The notes under the pieces: generated by a model
What the model saw: the letters and a program-made list of their open reading frames with translations, nothing else
Database searches by the model: none
What the model was told of the DNA's origin: nothing
Shown here: positions 1 through 12,196 of the stretch, piece after piece
Position numbering within the stretch: position 1 is the stretch's first letter
Layout: the number at the start of each line of letters is the position of its first letter
Assembly (NCBI GenBank): GCA_036877525.1
Contig: JAZGTH010000068.1
Location: 3,614,001-3,678,000, forward strand
Direction: 5' to 3'
Length of the DNA: 64,000 nucleotides
Origin: Chromobotia macracanthus
Taxonomy: Eukaryota; Chordata; Actinopteri; Cypriniformes; Botiidae
Made by a program: the position numbers and the translations under genes

Positions 1-203
1 ATAGGTTTGAACAACTAGAACGTCATTGTTCTTCAGTAAATGTTGTTTAGACTTGCCTCCCTCGCATCACATTCTTCTACCGTTACAACCACAAAGTAAA
101 AAAAAAGTTTTAAAAAGCCATTAACTTTGCATAATGTCTACAAAATAAATCCACCCAGCAATATAAATTAAAAACCACAGGACACTCTAACATACAAAAG
201 CCA

Positions 204-209
204 TTTATT
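204..209 (-). terminator. polr2j polyadenylation signal
   Basis: An AATAAA hexamer reads on the minus strand about 220 nt after the polr2j stop codon. It is the first canonical hexamer I see downstream. The position fits a short 3' UTR, but the cleavage site is inferred. Confidence 0.5.
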
Positions 210-429
210 AGTAACAAAATTCAACTACATCACATCTGAGCGACACCCTTAAAAGGAAATCGCTGTAAATGATAAATCAATGGTTTTTCGGCATTCCTCG
301 TCATTTCTTAGGAAAATAAATAAATGAAAGTTGTAAAGGAGTCGGTGTAGCCCAGAAGAGAATCTAGTTTAAGAGTGAAAATTCAATTAATTATAAATTA
401 GCTGTCATCCAACGAAGTGTAACTCTTCT

Positions 430-1252
430 TCATTCTATTCCCTCCTGCTTGTCTTTGATGGCAACCTAAAACAAGACATGTCACATCAGTCTCTGAAACG
501 GACACTACAGACTCCTGAAAACGAGACACTTACAATGTTACATTTAGGTTTTAACGTATGTCATGTTGTTCAGAATAGTTTCTGACTGCCGTGTACACAC
601 GACATACCCTGAATCGCTCCTCCAGCAGGGAGAGCTCACTGATCAGGTCAGTGATGGCATTGGTGAAGGCTTCTTGAGGACTGTAGTCTGGTGTTGTCTG
701 GACTCGGATCACTATCTTGTGCTCCAGAGGATGGGGAACTTTATATCCAGCAAACAGCACCTGAGGGTCCTTCAGCAGTTGTCTGGTAAAGAAAGAATTA
801 CATTACAACCAAACACAGGCAAACAATAGCATGCCATAGTGATAAAATGACATGTAGGAGGAACTTACGACCGGATGATGTTCCCCAGCGTGTGGTCCTC
901 CTTATTCAAGGTGAACAGACATGCATTGGGCACCTTTGTGTCCTTAACTATTGTGATCCTGTAAAAGACAGTATGACAACAATACTGATAAATAGTTTGA
1001 CGATCAAAACTGTTACAAACATCTTGCTAAACCACTACAAATGAACGTGCTGAAACATGGGAGCACTATGACAATACCAAGCACAAAGCTAGCAAACAAG
1101 CTAAACAATTTCGAGCAATCTCCTTCGTTTAAAGTGTGCCTCTGCAAAGCGCTAAATAGTACAAATTGTGCATTAGTACAACGTGTGCATTACACTTACT
1201 TTTTCTCTCCCTCGAATAACAAAAACGACTCGAAGGCGGGCGGCGCATTCAT
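430..1252 (-). CDS. polr2j: RNA polymerase II subunit RPB11 (POLR2J)
   Basis: This encodes the RPB11 subunit of RNA polymerase II, which pairs with RPB3 in the nuclear enzyme's assembly platform (family knowledge). Four exons join on the minus strand: 1252-1200, 958-869, 782-608 and 465-430. All have GT-AG borders, and the total is 117 codons plus stop, the length of human POLR2J. Exon 1 reads MNAPPAFESFLLFEGEKK. Exon 2 carries the NKEDHTLGNIIR signature of the RPB11/RpoA-like dimerisation domain. Exon 3 carries VLFAGYKVPHPLEHK and the C-terminal helix ending in LLEERFR. The 33-nt coding tail in exon 4 reads VAIKDKQEGIE before TGA. The start is the ATG at 1252-1250, just inside a GC-rich promoter. 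Nothing is broken. It is transcribed away from ncf1, with 3.6 kb between the two start codons. Confidence 0.97.
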
Positions 1253-1289
1253 GTCTGAAAACAACTAGCGCGGCTGCTAATGGACGCAC

Positions 1290-1301
1290 TGCGCATGCGC
1301 G
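1290..1301. promoter_or_regulatory. NRF1-type palindrome in polr2j promoter
   Basis: The sequence TGCGCATGCGCG matches the palindromic NRF1 consensus (YGCGCAYGCGCR). It sits about 40 bp upstream of the polr2j ATG, in the only CpG-rich patch nearby (about 1230-1320). No TATA box is evident. NRF1 sites of this form are common in housekeeping promoters, which suits an RNA polymerase subunit gene. Use in vivo is inferred. Confidence 0.6.
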
Positions 1302-2800
1302 TCGTGAGCGCTTTCAGGAAGAGCCTTCAACCCGCTGGAGGGCGATGAAGAGCAGCTGATCGACCATCATGTTTCAAACGCAATGCTTTTCATCCTGAAA
1401 TTGAGGTGTGATGGGTGTTCTGTAAACCCAGTGACCTTAAATAGTTTGTGCAACATTCATGTATTTTAAACGAATCATTTCATAATGCAGACATCATAAT
1501 GCAGTCAATTCTAGTATGCCTTTTTGTGAATGGGGTCAAACAAGCGTGATGTTCACCCCACAGATAACAAAGCATCCTGCACGTTTCAGCCTCGCATCCT
1601 GACCTCCTGATCACACTGTTACTCACATTGTTTAAGGTCAACATATGAATCACACGTGTTACAACACCGGGAGTTTTGCTGAGTTCGTTTGGCAATTCAG
1701 AAAGTGCCCTTTTGAGAAGTGAAACAAGAAAACTAGGGAGAAATGTAGATGTCTGAACTGTTGTCTTAATGTAAAGCATAATACTAGACCTAATTACAAT
1801 TGTTTTCAGAAGCATCTGTCATTCTTCATGAAAGGATATGAAGTGGTATACTGTCTAGTGACAATAATAGGGACAAGAACAATTTTTGCATAGCTTAAAT
1901 ATGTCGCCTCTTTTTCTAAGTTACCCATTTCTACAGTTGAAAAGGAATGAAAGCTTCTCACCTGCCCGCATTATATCAGAGTGAGGGTACGGCATTATAA
2001 GAAGGCAATTCAGGGGAGACAAAGTCAATTGGTTCATTTCAGTTCCTTTTTGATATTGCACTGTAAAAAAAAACTTTGCTGCCTTAAAATTTTAAGTTTA
2101 ATCAATGTGGCTGCAAGTCATTTCAAGTTACTTTTTGTAATCTTGACTGGTCTTGAGTTGCTTATTAAAAGTAGTTGAATTTGTTTACTTATTATAAGTT
2201 ACACCAGTCAGGATTTACACTATTAAGTTGAAATGACTTTTAAAGCCAAGTTGATGAAACATAAAAACTTAAGGCTCTAGTCTCTAGTCGTCATCTTAAG
2301 TTTAATCATTTAAAGTGTCTTGCTAAAGTGTTTTGATTCTATTTTCACATTTTTATTTGATGGCAACCTAAAATTAGCACTGTGAAGTCAAAGTTAATGA
2401 CTTATATGTAGGTTGGAAAATCATGACTAAGTCACTTAAAAATTGCTGTTACAGACATTTGCTGTTTTCTGGAATTCTCTGTTTGTAATATATAATAAAC
2501 ATATCATACCGGAAAATTACCCCAGACAACAACCAAAATAGCTGAAGCTATGTGGGTGTGTGTTTACATACAGGAGAATGTCTGGTGTGTGGGTGAAGAT
2601 TGTCCATGACCACGTCTTTCACAAGATATATCTCAACGTTTGACTTCAGTAATGACTTCAGTAATGACTCACGTCGGAGATTTAGTTTTTCTTGTATGTG
2701 GTAATACACCTTCTGAGAAAATTACACTTTTGTTACTATATTTGTACATCAACGTATGAACCTAGAAAGCTGAAAAGGCTTAATATCGCCTAATAAATAT

Positions 2801-2963
2801 TTACATTTATGCATTTGGCAGACACTTTTATCCAAAGCAACTTTCAACTTTTCAACTTTCAAGTACATTCAAGTCATACATTTTTGTCAGTACGTGTGCT
2901 CCCCTGGGAATCAAACCCACAACCTTTGCGCTGCTAACAATGCTCTACCAACTGAGCTACAGA
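2801..2963 (-). mobile_element. tRNA-derived SINE
   Basis: Read on the plus strand, it begins with the teleost SINE tail motif (GCATTTGGCAGACACTTTTA, then TCCAAAGCAACTT). It ends with the reverse complement of a tRNA-like promoter, including a degenerate B box and ACTGAGCTACAG, so the element lies on the minus strand. A short CAACTTTTCAACTTTC slippage interrupts the tail. Related copies lie near 8148, 27900, 30268 and 46698. Confidence 0.75.
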
Positions 2964-3612
2964 TAATTACTAATTGCGAATTACTGTACAAATTAAAAAA
3001 CAATTTGGTGTGTGTAGTGAAATTTCAAAGAAAACAGCAAATATATTTAGATATTTCACATCATTGTAATGTAATTTTTTTAGATTAAGATTGAATTATT
3101 AGCTGATATAAAGCTTGTATAATAGTAAAACTTTTACAGTTTTTTTGTGGTTTAAACCTTTCAACACAGTTTTGCAAAATCCCCTGTAAATTTTTTTTAC
3201 CTGCTTGAGCAAAGCCATCATTATTGACCAATTAATAATAAAATGATGATAAAGCAAAGTCTTGTTTTTGAAAATGACGGTATTAAGGAGTATAAAGAAA
3301 CTTGAGTCATGTGTGTTTCCCATAAGCATTATTACATTTTTATTTGATTCAACAGTTATAATTGAAAGCATTTTGACATCAAATAGAGGAACTAACTATA
3401 TAAGGCAATGACCACATTTTGTTTTCCAGTCTTTCCTTCTCTTTTTCAGTAAACAAAGACCTCTGAAAAGTACGCAGAGGTAAACGTGAAGAACCGCTCA
3501 CACAGAATGTCTGCTTCACTGTACATCCACTTTTTAAACATGTACATTTGAATGACATTTTAAACTTATTTACATTCATATATTATGTTTTCTGCTCACA
3601 TATGCAACATAT

Positions 3613-3749
3613 ACAACTTTATATACATCATGTATTACATGTGGTATGTAATACATGATGTGGTAATTAGAATGTATGTAATACAGTAATACAGTAATAG
3701 CATGTAATACAGAATGTGGTAATTAGAATTTTCATCACTATAAAGTTGT
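3613..3749. repeat. Nested inverted repeat
   Basis: A perfect 15-bp inverted repeat (CATCATGTATTACAT at 3626-3640, its complement at 3646-3660, 5-nt loop) lies inside a wider pair of 10-bp arms (ACAACTTTAT at 3613-3622, its complement at 3740-3749). Between them, GTAATACAG-type units and GTGGTAATTAGAAT are duplicated. This suggests a decayed miniature DNA element. Confidence 0.6.
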
Positions 3750-4250
3750 GTACAAACGGTTTTGTACAGTATGTTAGTTTCAAACATGGTTCATATTCTC
3801 TTCGATAATGTTTCTGACGTCCAGGTAAAGGTCAACATGATAGTGAACATTTCTTTAGCCTGAAATTTTAATTGAACGTTTAAACTGTGTTTTGGGGACA
3901 GATTTTTTTTTTATTTCAGTATTTGGTGGGTTTTGTTATTTCTTGAGTTGCTTTGTGTTTCATTGCATTACTTTTTAAATGTAGCTACAATATTTACATT
4001 TACATGCAACATTGTACATTTACTGATGCTAGAGACAGGATAAACAAAAGAAGTTGTTTAATGTATATGTGTAGGAAAGAATATCAGAGCATAATCTATT
4101 CCCATGCAGCATATTCTCAACATTACAATTATACACAGATATATAAAATAAATATGATCACAGTCTGACCCATTATTACTTTTTCATCTAACATGCATAA
4201 CATCCTATAAATATGTTAATGCAAGATGTGCCCTTATTTACCTTTTCAAA

Positions 4251-4328
4251 AATGTTAATTTAATTTCTGGGTTATTTTAGTCAATAAGTCAATGTTAATT
4301 CAATTTCTGGGTTATTTTAGTCAATAAC
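4251..4328. repeat. Two-copy direct repeat, 40-bp period
   Basis: A 38-bp segment starting AATGTTAATTTAATTTCTGG at 4251 recurs at 4291 with one visible mismatch. It is a simple local tandem duplication about 0.5 kb upstream of ncf1. Confidence 0.85.
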
Positions 4329-4689
4329 AGTGGTAGTGAACTCCATGTTTTCATATCCCTGTATAATATTATACATTTAAGGAAGTTAGTTTTAACTGTG
4401 CCTGGTCTGGTGTCATATGCATATGAACATTAGTTAAACTTTATTAATACCCATAATAGGTTGTTTCATGGCAGGTTTCATTGTGACAACTTACTCTATA
4501 TAATATAACAAGATGTAAATGTGTTAAATGAACTGTCTCTTTCTTCCATGGCAATAACGGTATTACTTTTTTGTAGCCAAGGCTTTAGTGTGTGTGTCTG
4601 TGCAGAAACTATACCAGAAATATACCTTTAGAAATATTAACTGGACTAAAATGTGTGACAGAGTGATAACTGTGGAATTTCTATTCTGT

Positions 4690-4800
4690 ATTTCCTCATC
4701 ATTTTATGTAAAGCAGTGGAAGAGGAAGGGCTTTGAGAGAAAGCCCCTCCCACTGTCTTACTAAACTCTATAAACACAAGTGAATATAATAACAATAAAC
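4690..4800 (+). promoter_or_regulatory. ncf1 core promoter with PU.1-type boxes and TATA
   Basis: A TATAAA box lies at 4769-4774, which would start transcription near 4800, about 48 nt before the ncf1 ATG. Upstream are two GGAA-type ETS boxes: GAGGAA at 4722-4727 and its reverse orientation TTCCTC at 4692-4697. A CCCCTCCCAC KLF/Sp1-like box follows at 4745-4754. The mammalian NCF1 promoter is known to depend on PU.1 close to its start, so this arrangement fits myeloid expression. Factor occupancy is inferred. Confidence 0.5.
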
Positions 4801-4847
4801 ACTCTCGTAGATTCCTTTAGCTATTGACCGACTTTTCATTTTGGAAG

Positions 4848-7800
4848 ATGGCTGAAGCATATGTGCGACATGTGGAACTGTTAGGCTTTGAGAAAAGGTT
4901 CTTTCCCAGCCAGCACTATGTAAGTAGAGACAGACATTTTACAGTTCATTATAGAAAAATGACAAATACATTTAACATTATAGACGTGGCATAATTTATA
5001 CTTTGAATAAGGCAGGTACAAACATGTTTTAAAAATAAAGCAGTTGCATTTTCATTCTTTAAAAGGTCTACATGCTCTTGGTTAAATGGAGTGATCAATC
5101 AGAAAAGCTGGTTTACAGACGTTATCCAGAAATCCACACATTCCATGTAAGTCCCTTGATTCTGTTTTTTGAAACTGAAAAAATAGCAATTACGTTTTTC
5201 TTTTTCTACAGTAATGGTTACTTTTTCATTGCTACAGTCATTTCCTAATAACAATGTTAATGTGTATAATCAAAAATGCGTGTATCAATATTGGGGCAGT
5301 TGTGGCCTACTGGTAAGTGAGTCGGGCTTGTGATCAGAAAGTTGCTGGTGCGATTCCAGCGCTGGCAGGTAGCAACTGAAGTTCCCTTGAGCAAGGCACC
5401 CAACGCTGATTGTAGTGTGCTGCCCATTGCTCCAGGGCTGGGTGGGTGGGTGTTCACTCCTCACCAGTGATGAGTTAAATGCAGAGGTCACATTTTGGGT
5501 ATGGGTTACCATATCTGACAAATACATGTCACTTTCATAAAATCCTTATCACATTTCTATATCAGTTCTGATTAAAGAACCTTCAATAAATGATTCTTGT
5601 AGGCTTTGTGTTTAAGAAATATTTCTTTAAATGTATTCTAATCTGATTCATTCTTTTAATATATAATGAATGTTTTTTATATATTACATAATAACCTGAA
5701 AGTCATCAATTATTTCGTTTATAGAAAGCGTTGAAGGAAATGTTCCCTATTGAGGCAGGAGACATTGATGCAAAAGACAGAATCATTCCTGTGTTACCAG
5801 GTAAAGTTGTGACGCTTGTGTGATCAGAGGAGCTTTATCTATGACCTTTACAACACCTGACCTATAAAACACGAACTGTCGAAAGATCCAAGACTGCGTA
5901 TCGTAAATGATTGATGAAGTTAACAGCAACAGATTTAGCAACACCTGACAAAAGTAAACGTGTCACCATGCAGTGATACTTTCATTTTTCTGTTTAATAC
6001 AACAGAAAAACAGAAATTGGTTTTGGTTCCTTTCAGTTGAGGAAGCACCTGTTTTTTGTCAAGCATATCAAAGACAGACAGTTTTTTCCCTTTGGCCTGA
6101 AATCTGTAGAGCAGCTTACTACCACTGTCCAAACCTTTTTCACATTTACATGCTATAGATCGACGTGCATTCTTGTTGTGGGGTTTTTGCGGTTTCATTT
6201 CTGCAAATGTATTTCTGCAAATATTTATGGAGGATATTGTGGAAGGTCTTGCAGACAAACTGTATGTTTTGGACTTTCCAGTGTTACAAGCAACATTATA
6301 ACATTAACATTATACCGACAGGTATTGTAACTATAAAAGATTATGATCAATAGTGTGCAGCAAAATGCATGACCAGATGTATTGACTGAGCCGCCTACAT
6401 GTAATTACAATATCTGACAATTTGAAATAAAATCTCCCTCAGCTCCAAAATGGCTGGACAATCAGAAAACAACAGAAACGAGGCAGGTGACTCTTGCCGA
6501 ATATTGTCGCTGTCTGCTCAACCTGCCTCCAAAGATCTCACGCTGTCCGTTGGTATGTGACTTCTTCAAAATGCGGCCTGAAGATGAAACTCCACCAGCC
6601 CCCCACCCGTAAGTAACAATTACAACAGCTTGGATCTGTGGCTTAGTGGTTAGTGCATGTGTTCTCACACCATAAGCCATAGCGCTTATATAGGCAATGC
6701 CATAAGCATGCTCATGTTTCCATATTGTCTTCTGTCACGTTTGCACTGCATTATTCATTTTAAAATGTCACATTGTATTCTTTTTTAATTAAAAAGTATT
6801 AATAATGTAAAAAAAGTTTGTCCTGAACAGCCAATCAAAAGAATACAGTAACTATAATAAACAATTACCATCTCTTTTGTAGGTTCAAAAGAAACGAGAC
6901 CTTTATTATGTCCGCCAGTAGATCAAGAAACAACACCTCATCAGGTAAGGTCAACTTCTCCTTCTGATTTGCATCTGATTGCGCAGTGCGGATGTTACAC
7001 TGGTGCTGTTTTTTGTACAGAAATTACAGGGCCCATCATGCTTGAGAGCTACAGAGTGATTGCAGACTACAGCAAAAGCTCAAAGTATGAGCTCTCTCTG
7101 AAGGCAGGTGACATGGTGGACGTTGTGGAGAAAAGTCCAAACGGTGAGCTGGATGAGAGATGTGGCCTCTATGATCAGCTGATTGTCAGCCTTTGTTGCA
7201 TAATGTTTATTACTACAGAGTAATAGTTTAGACATGTCACGCAGAAAACCAGAGTTACAGTAAAGCATTTACAGCACTTACAGTAAATTAATGGGTCTTG
7301 CATAAGGGCTTAAAAGCGACAATAGAAAGCTGTATACTGTAATTCTTTCTTTAAACTTGTTATCTGAGCTGTAAAGTTAGGACTACTGTTCTAGGCAGAT
7401 TAAATCATTATATTCTTTTTTGCATTTCTCCTTTACTTTCATTGTATGAGCTTTTTTGTAAAGCTAATGGTTTTTGATATGGATAGAGCTTAACTTGTAA
7501 TGAGCTTCTTTCTTCTGAATTGCATCTTTATATAAATATTATCAAACACCCTCGTGACACACCTTCTTTAGAGCTGACGTGTGATTTGATCTCATGCTTA
7601 CAGTCTGGTGGTTCTCTCAGTATAAATAACTAAAAAGCCGAGATTTCCTGTTTGTTTTACACAGCACTTAAAATATGTTTAAGGGTCAAACTGACTGAAA
7701 ATGCTAACACTAAATGGTATTGGTTTTTTGTTATGCACGATTTGCAACATTTCATTATATATTTGTAATTTGCTCTGTTGTCTGTAGGCTGGTGGTTTTG

Positions 7801-9302
7801 TCAGTGTGAATCCAGGAGAGGCTGGGTTCCAGCTTCATACTTAGAACCTCTGGATGGAGCGGATGAATCAGAAGAACCACAGCCTAATTATGAAGGTCAG
7901 TGTGTATTCTCATACTACCACTGATCTGAGACCGGAAGGCACTGTGCTGAATTAAACAGGAGTGACTGATTTTGTTGACTGTTGTGTTGATGATATTTGT
8001 TCACAACAGGAGAGCTCTACAAAACCACCAAAGCGTACACAGCTGCTGAGGAGGATGAGTTGACTCTTGAGGCAGGAGAGACTATTGAGGTTATCCATAA
8101 ACTCCTTGATGGATGGTGGGTGGTCAGGTAGGGGTCCACTTAGTGTTTCTGTAGCTCAACTGGTAAAGCATTGCATTAGCAGCACAAAGGTCATGGGTTC
8201 GAGGCTTAGGGAACACACATACTGATAAAATGTATGCCTTGAGTGCCCTGTAGATTGATTGGGATGAAAGCACCTACCAAAAGTACATGTATTTTCACAG
8301 CGTGCTAAAACAATAGATCAAAAAATTCATAGTTTCTGTCATTTGATTCAAAATCAAACTAATATCCCAAATTTCTTTCTCTAACAGGAAAGGAGAAGAT
8401 ACAGGCTACTTCCCGTCCATATTCCTCTGCAGGACAGGTGAGAAGAAAGAGGTGGATGCTGAGAAAGATGTGGTCAGGAGATCCACACCACCACCCAGGA
8501 GGTAGATGCACATTCACATAAAGCATTGCATTTTGAATAACATTTACTGAACTCTTAGATGTTAATCAGTCATTTACATACAAGACTTAATCCTTTTTAT
8601 CACGAACAACAGATCTACCATACGCAACGTCCAGAGCATTCATCCTAAGGGACGTCAGAGAATCAGTCAGGACACCTATCGCAGGCAGAGCCGACGGTTC
8701 TTACAGCAGCGAGGAAGACTGAATTCCCAATCCAGGAATGTGACACGATCTCCATTACAGGAGAGGAAGACAGACAGAGGTGGGTATTGTGCTTAGAGAT
8801 ATAAGTCTATCTTATGTAGAGATACAGCAAATTAAGTTAATTAATTATGATTTTTAGTACATTATTATTATTATTGTTATTATTATTATATATACATATA
8901 TAAATGTATCACGCAATCATTAAATATATCATCAATAGCTGCTATAAATAAATACAATACTTTTTGAATATTTTTATTTTCAATTAAAGTAGATTAATTG
9001 AATAATGCTTTTACAATGCAGATCATTTCAAAGCATTTTTACAGAAAGTAAAGTACAAAAGTATAAAAATGAAAAGAAAAGACAATGAATGTGCAGACAA
9101 AAATGACCTGTCACATTTAGCATTTTTAAAAATGTGTTATATTTGTGTTTGTGTAGAGAACATTACAAAATCAAGCTCCTCCAAAGCAGAAGATCTGGAT
9201 AAGAGTACCCCAGTGATTCCTCCCCGGCCCAGCCCTCAGCTGATTCTGGAGCGCTGTACTGAGAACACATGCAAGAGAATCAGCATACACGAGTCCAACT
9301 GA
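4848..9302 (+). CDS. ncf1: Neutrophil cytosolic factor 1, p47phox
   Basis: This is the organiser subunit of the phagocyte NADPH oxidase, carrying p67phox to membrane p22phox. Eleven GT-AG exons join in frame: 4848-4919, 5066-5146, 5725-5800, 6443-6608, 6883-6944, 7021-7143, 7788-7895, 8010-8127, 8388-8501, 8613-8779, 9157-9302. They give 410 residues (human 390). The PX domain opens with HVELLGFEKRF and keeps the lipid-binding arginines in LVYRRYPEIH and KISRCP. SH3-A has WWFCQCESRRGWVPASYLEP, with the partner-binding tryptophans. SH3-B has HKLLDGWWVVRKGEDTGYFP. The basic autoinhibitory segment follows (STPPPRRSTIRN, QRISQDTYRRQSRRFLQQR), with serines or threonines at sites equivalent to known phosphosites. 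The tail holds the proline-rich p67phox-binding motif VIPPRPSPQLILERC. No break is visible, so it appears functional. Introns 2, 4 and 8 contain SINE sequence. Confidence 0.97.
5293..5540 (+). mobile_element. tRNA-derived SINE in ncf1 intron 2
   Basis: It starts with GGGGCAGTTGTGGCCTACTG and a tRNA-like head, then carries CCTTGAGCAAGGCACCCAAC and TTCACTCCTCACCAGTGATG. It ends near ACATGTCACTTTCA. The same family lies in the opposite orientation at 23737-23946, and the two copies align along almost their whole length. Confidence 0.8.
6630..6690 (+). mobile_element. SINE head fragment in ncf1 intron 4
   Basis: GTGGCTTAGTGGTTAGTGCA looks like the A-box half of a tRNA-derived SINE. It begins about 20 bp after the exon 4 donor. 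The body and tail are missing, so only a fragment is called. Confidence 0.4.
8148..8292 (+). mobile_element. tRNA-derived SINE in ncf1 intron 8
   Basis: It has a tRNA-like head (CTGTAGCTCAACTGGTAAAG) and a B box (GGGTTCGAGGC). The body is GATAAAATGTATGCCTTGAG and the tail a decayed ACCTACCAAAAGTACATG. It begins about 20 bp after the exon 8 donor. It is the plus-orientation relative of the SINEs at 2801 and 30268. Confidence 0.7.
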
Positions 9303-11897
9303 CCTGCGTCCAACAGCAGTGATAAAACGTCACTTGCATTTCTGTTAAAACTGAACTGGTTTTCTCAGGCATTCAGACACGTGACTGATAATACAACACA
9401 TTAAAGTTAGCACACTCCTGAACAGTTATTAGGAGCACAAAATAGCAACAGCATGACATTGTTTTATTTGTATTGAAAGCTGGAAATTGTAAAAAAGTGA
9501 GTTAGATCTGTTAGTCAGGTCTGTTATCACAGTGACCAATGATGAACGTCTGAGCTGAATGGATGCAAGAATCATTCATGTGTAGTTTAGATTTAAACAA
9601 AGTGAGTATATAATTAAATATGATATTGCTATATAGTATGTGGTCAAAACATGGTACTTTTTAGGCATAATTAAAAACTCATACACATCCGCCCCTTAGT
9701 GGTTATTTCAAATTTTACAGTTTTTAGGCATGCGATACTTCAAAGTTCATACTGATGTAGGCTGAGCTGTCATGGCTGCTTCTACAACATGAAACAGAAG
9801 CAGGACATATTTGACATTATATTGCTGTATATTTGCTACTTCAAACACTGAATCAGTTCACAGATTTACAGATATTTGCATGAATTCAATTATATGATGA
9901 AAAGGCTGTTTGACTGTTAGAGCACTTAAAGATCATTCAGCAGTGAGTAACTATATTGAGTAACTGTACAAAATAAGTGCCTCTGCTCCTATACAACTAC
10001 CACAGTAATGGTAACTTCATTGTATTGACTGATTACCATATTATTCACACAGTATTCCAAAGCACTTTAAAGAAACAGTACATGGAATTACTATTGGGTC
10101 ATTCAGTGTCAAATAAACCAAATTTTGGAAATGTTGCTAGTTTAAATTTTAGATTTTTTTTTAAAATCTAAAATGTTTTAAAAAAATAACTGCGTTGAAC
10201 AACCATTTCAGTGTCTTGAAGTTACTGTTAAAAATGATCAAGTTGAGGCACATTAAAATGCTCTTAGTAGTTTATTCATAAGATTCTGTATGAGTTTCAG
10301 GGGAATTTGAATAAAGACATGTTGTTAATGATGGCTTTACCACCGATGGTGTGAGGACGTAACAGGAACTGCTCCATTTGTTATGTCAGAAGGTCAAAAA
10401 TTTACATCTGATATGTGTTTCAGAATGAAGTGACAATGAGATGGCTCTATAGTGCCACCTAGAAAATTTCAATAAGGCAGTCCTTGCGCTACGTTTCACA
10501 TACATGTATGCAATTTGGTAGGCTCATGTAACATTCCAGCTGCCACAAAAAGTCACTTACAGCATTGCACAACTTCTAGAGATTTCATTACATCATCATA
10601 TTTGGTGAGTCTAATCTAAAGGCTTTTGTGATGTTAAACTGCAAAGCTTTTGGGTTTTTGTTCAACAGCATGTCTGTGGAGGCCTGATAAAGTCTGATGT
10701 TTCGTCATGAAACAGGAAGAACTTGTTGAGACGTTAGGTATGCTCAAATTTCACACCAGCATCCCCAACATGCACCAAGGTGTGAGGGACAATACATGCT
10801 GCTTGCAGCTTTAATCTGTATTGCTTGCACAGCTACCATAAGAATATATATGTATGAGTACCATGAGTAAATATGCAGCATCATAGCTAAGGTTCATGCC
10901 TCTTAGGCCAGCATGGTAGCTCTCTGTATGCATATGATAAACCAACATTTACCTCACCCATTGTTTAATTATTAGAACTTCCTCTGGTTTCAAAATGTGA
11001 AGTATAGCCAGACCTACTAGATCAAGTAGTAGCCACTGCTATGTGTTATATTCAACATCACCCCTAAATTATCTTCCAGAGCTGTATAGATGTACATTTC
11101 TGAAATCCAAAATTCAAATAAAGGTACTGCATGAGTTAAATAGCTCTTTTGCTTATTCTTAATAACAGTATACTTTTGAACTCTCAAAAATCAAGATATT
11201 AAAATATTGTTTTTATGTGAATAACTACAGGTACATTTCTGGCTTCAACATTATTTGTTTTTCAGACTTTACTCTTTAAAAGAAGCACCAGATTTCTATA
11301 AAGTGACCCATGTTTGGTTTTTGACAACTGAAAATGTGTACAGCTTAACTGTTTACTCGTGGAGGCACATTTAGATCCCCATATCTCTAAGACCAGAAGA
11401 TATAGGGCCTTAAAAATGTAGCCTCCAAAAGAAAACTTGCTTAAAAATAACACTCCAAAATGATGTACAAATATCTCTAAATTGTCTTTATTTACAGGCA
11501 TGTAAAGTTTGTAAAAAGAACATGAAAAATGCTTTTTCCTCATTTTTGAACCGTAATTATTGGTGTATAAGGCAAGGACTACTAAGGTCAACAGATTTTA
11601 CCTCCCTATACAAATGAGTGGATTACTGCTTATCAATGGTATTTAATATTTTGGTTTTAATCAATATTTATCTTGGTAAAAATATGTAAAAAATCAAAAA
11701 TTTGACCCGAGGACCTCTGGTTGAGTTGACATGAAATGACCCTGTTGTGCATGTCCATAAATACCATGTTACTTTTAATACTTTTTTGTAGCAGTAGGAT
11801 AAGCTTGAAAGAGGAAGTGTCTACTCTCTATTATATTCAGTGTTGATACTTTATGTTTCTGTATATTCTTTCATGTGTCTGTATGTGTCTTCTGCAG
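9303..11897. other. ncf1 3' region and repeat-filled spacer
   Basis: No exon with supporting splice sites or similarity was found. Possible ncf1 polyadenylation hexamers are AATAAA at about 10112-10117 and 10309-10314; neither can be preferred. The segment of about 10320-10815 resembles a dispersed fish repeat: it has AGTGCCACCTAG and GCTGCTTGCAGCTTTAAT, like sequence near 55585-58010. A 109-codon minus-strand frame near 11262-11591 has no recognisable similarity and is not called. Confidence 0.5.
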
Positions 11898-12196
11898 GTG
11901 ACTGTCAGTGTGTCATTGGTCAACATTCGTGGCTGTGGACGGTATGTTATACATGTGGGTTTCCGTGCATATGGACGCGACCTGTTTGCATGACAAGGAA
12001 GCAGCGAGATGAAAGACCCGTGTTCCAACATGTGAGTCAACACAGGAAGCCCAAAGACAAGTTTGTGTGGGGCTTCAGTTACAATGGAGCTTTAGAGATC
12101 CCAGCTTTGTGGTACCTGACAGTGGCAGGATAAAGCCCAGGAAGTACCAGCTCATACTCTAACGCCTGGACACTGAACAAAAAGTGAAGATTAATA

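Larger units (their letters stand above)
1310..4680. other. Intergenic spacer between polr2j and ncf1
   Basis: No coding exon with splice borders or protein similarity was found here on either strand; the open frames are short and compositionally random. The AT-rich stretch holds a minus-orientation SINE near 2801-2963, a nested inverted repeat near 3613-3749 and a short direct duplication at 4251-4328. Confidence 0.6.

Noticed and set aside
11262..11591. 109-codon minus-strand frame
   Set aside because: Hydrophobic, unrecognised, in repeat-rich spacer; no promoter or start context.
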